Origin: Tomocerus qinae
Lineage: Eukaryota > Arthropoda > Collembola > Entomobryomorpha > Tomoceridae
Length of the DNA: 64,000 nt
Direction: 5' to 3'
Assembly (NCBI GenBank): GCA_020055645.1
Contig: CM034547.1
Coordinates: 57,228,909 to 57,292,908, forward strand
Shown here: positions 61,664 to 64,000 of the stretch, in pieces
Layout: each line of letters begins with the position of its first letter
How positions within the stretch are numbered: position 1 is the first letter of the stretch
Notes under the pieces: generated by a model
Told to the model about the DNA's origin: nothing
Databases searched by the model: none
What the model saw: the letters and a program-made list of their open reading frames with translations, nothing else
Translations under genes and position numbers: made by a program

Positions 61664-64000
61664 AACCTTGAATTAAAAACTTTAAAAATTCCATCAATCA
61701 CTTACTGACAAATTTTCCTTCTTTTACGTCGTACTTCTTTTATGAGAAAATAACTAAAATCTTTTACGCTACCATTATTGTATTGATAATGTAAAACAGG
61801 AAATTAAGTTTCTTCTGGTTCTACTCGTGGTTAGTAATCCTACTTCCTTCTATTCACTAGCCTACTTAAAACGAAAATACCATTAAAAGTGGTATTAACG
61901 TGTTTGAGTTTGAATATTTTATTTGTAGGCCGCATGATGTGTAAATGATGTATGTAGTATTTGATTTAGTCAGTAGAAAGCTTTTTGAGATGTGTATGAA
62001 AGTTGGTAATGCAAACAATAAAGTTTTAAAAGGGAATGGGAGGGTGTGACTAAAATAGGGCAAGACTGTCATGTCGTAAGTCATAAGTTATGTTATAATC
62101 CTCATTGTGAGTAGCCTAAGCACAATCCCAGATCTTTCGAACATTACATGATGTTCTAATGTAATGTGAGGAGATGTGAAAAGTCAAGGATCACAATGAC
62201 TTTCTCTCCTCCCTCCACTCCTATAAATACTACACATGTAGCCAGAGACAGTTACATGGAGGACATGGCAAATAACCAACTGGCTTCTTCTGACTATTAT
62301 TCCCGATGTATTTCTATGTCCTTATACTCTATATTAGAGTGTCTTGTCTTCTTTCTTTCTCATAGAATTCCAAGCTGACAAAATTGAGCGGATTGGAATT
62401 GAAGGGAACTGGAGTGAACAGGGAAGAGAACAGTGAGTGAGCTGAACTCAATTCAAATAGATTATAACTGAGTGAATCAAATGAAATGAATCAAATCATT
62501 GAAAGAGTGAAAGGAATAGGACTTGAGACTGACTCTCTTTCGGCTCAATGAAAGCATAGATGAATGGAGCATGAACTTGAGCACCCAACATTAAACATCC
62601 AATTGCCAATCTTTCACAAGACAATAAATATTCTTCCGTTCCCATCCTACTCCCATTCCCTCTACATACTCCAATATTATAATGCGTATACTTGCTATAT
62701 ACAAAAACAGGTTATAAACACTTGTTATATATATCTAAGTATAATATTGTCTTTTATACTCGTTCTAAGTATACTATCTATGCCGACAATCGTATATTGT
62801 TAAGTGGCTAAGGTAGTAAGTAGTGCCAGGCTAATTCTATAGTTTTACATTGGCTGTATACAAAATAATATGTAGTTTATAATGTTTGGAAACTATTGTA
62901 TGTATTGTGCTGGGAGAAAGTATATTAATAATAGGAGAGAGCTCTAGTTAAGTAAAAGGAAGTTGGTGCATTGGTAGGTATTCTTCTGTATCTGTGTGTA
63001 GCTAAAGATCTCGTCGCTGATGGGGAAAGGAAGGAACTTGTTCAATTCTATGGGCCTGATTTCTCTGTTGAACATTGAACTTTTGTATTTTATAGCCTCG
63101 TTCTCCCTGCAATATTCTTTGACAAATGTGTCCTTCTTGTGTACGACCTGTATTACTCTCCTACATTACATTAGCCACATATCCAGCATGGAGTTATCTT
63201 GGATTAGCACATATCTTGTCAAATTCTCAGTCGCAAATCAACAATTTCATCTATCAAATTTACTGTTGAAGTGAAAGTCGTTGTTTTACTTCCGTCCTTC
63301 GACCTGACGTAATTTCTCTGAGTCTCCGTACTTACTACATGCTTTATGGCACATCTTACGATTAGTAAATGAAATATAGAAAATTCCAAGATGTTTCATC
63401 GTTGGATTGGATGTGAATCTGCAATTTTTTCTAGGGACTGGTATATATTGAAGGATTTTATGTGGTAGTAGTAAATAGAGTATATTTATAGTATGTATGC
63501 ATTAAGTATTAGTTAAATGGTTTATATCATGTGCTGTATTTCATGGAATTGTGTTTAGTCGTTTAAGAAAGAGTGTCGAAAGGCTGGATTGTTATATACT
63601 GTTTAGAATATGATGTAGTAGAGTATGGTATGTATGTATGTAGGAATGAAGAAAGAGAAAAAATGTTCTGGAGAAAGCAAAATGATTCAAAGTGATAAAA
63701 TATGTAGTACACTAAGGAATGGTTTGTGGAGTGCTACGTAGGAAGTTAGTGTACATACATATGGAATAGAAAATGACAAGAGACTTAGTGGAACATAAGA
63801 AGAACAGAAACGGAAGGAGATTGGAAGAAGACAAAATCAGGGATGAAATGGGCTTTGTCCTTTGTCGTCGTCACTCTACATCCAACATCGCCCTTTTCTA
63901 CTTTCCTTGGAAAAAGAAGACGGATGACATCCTTTTCTCTAGTCATGCCTCTACAGCATTGCATTATTGTCTCCTTCCATGGCCTCCATGAAATATTGCA
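61664..64000. other. gene-poor region with islands
   Basis: Islands at 62160-62360, 62390-62780 and 63610-63990, each purine-rich then pyrimidine-rich on +. A (GTAT)n run lies at about 63626-63642. Frames at 62166-62378 and 63773-63991 start in the purine half (Lys/Arg/Glu) and end in the pyrimidine half (Ser/Leu/Pro), as composition predicts. No gene called. Confidence 0.45.

Noticed and set aside
1..64000. tRNA, rRNA, snRNA, histone stem-loop, CRISPR and bacterial features
   Set aside because: I looked for B-box-like GTTCRANNC words with a matching acceptor stem, U6-like and histone 3' hairpin words, and regularly spaced direct repeats. No convincing instance was seen by eye. A covariance-model search would be decisive.

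Overview
The window reads as eukaryotic nuclear DNA, most likely from an AT-rich invertebrate animal genome. I could not place the species. There are no bacterial operons, ribosome-binding sites, rRNA, tRNA or CRISPR arrays. No open frame exceeds about 130 codons. What coding signal exists comes as short exons bounded by GT...AG sites, usually with T-rich acceptors, with a few AATAAA signals downstream. All gene models were assembled by eye from splice sites, reading phase and residue composition. In DNA this AT-rich, 40-60 codon frames with plausible splice sites arise by chance, so confidences are deliberately moderate.

Best-supported content, left to right: a hAT-type miniature transposon with a perfect 8-bp target duplication (16.7 kb); a five-exon gene for a Lys-rich 181-residue protein of unknown function (20.6-21.9 kb, +); a possible two-exon small gene (22.7-23.0 kb, -); an exon pair at 24.4-24.7 kb (+); a mobile-element cluster at 26.9-28.9 kb, made of a decayed second copy of the hAT-type element, an ~0.8-kb element with ~38-bp terminal inverted repeats and a TA duplication, and decayed coding sequence on the minus strand; a three-exon small gene with AATAAA (29.7-30.1 kb, -); a membrane-segment exon pair (31.8-32.3 kb, +); small candidate genes at 36.2, 37.2, 43.8-44.3 and 47.0-47.8 kb (+), the last followed by a perfect hairpin; a triple-CxxC zinc-ribbon exon with a hydrophobic tail (60.0 kb, -); and a two-exon 60-residue gene with AATAAA (61.2-61.7 kb, +).

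The rest is gene-poor. Its commonest architecture is an island a few hundred bases long and richer in G+C than its surroundings. The 5' part is purine-rich and the 3' part pyrimidine-rich on the + strand, and because R-to-Y order is its own reverse complement, the same holds on the - strand. Such islands recur about every 2-4 kb from 0.6 to 64 kb. Many contain degenerate 3-5-base periodicity, including [T/C]AATG pentamers. They carry most of the longer open frames, which I therefore mostly treat as composition artefacts.

No pathway links the gene models. If they are real, the common theme is very short proteins (50-70 residues) split by 59-440 bp introns, plus one larger basic protein.
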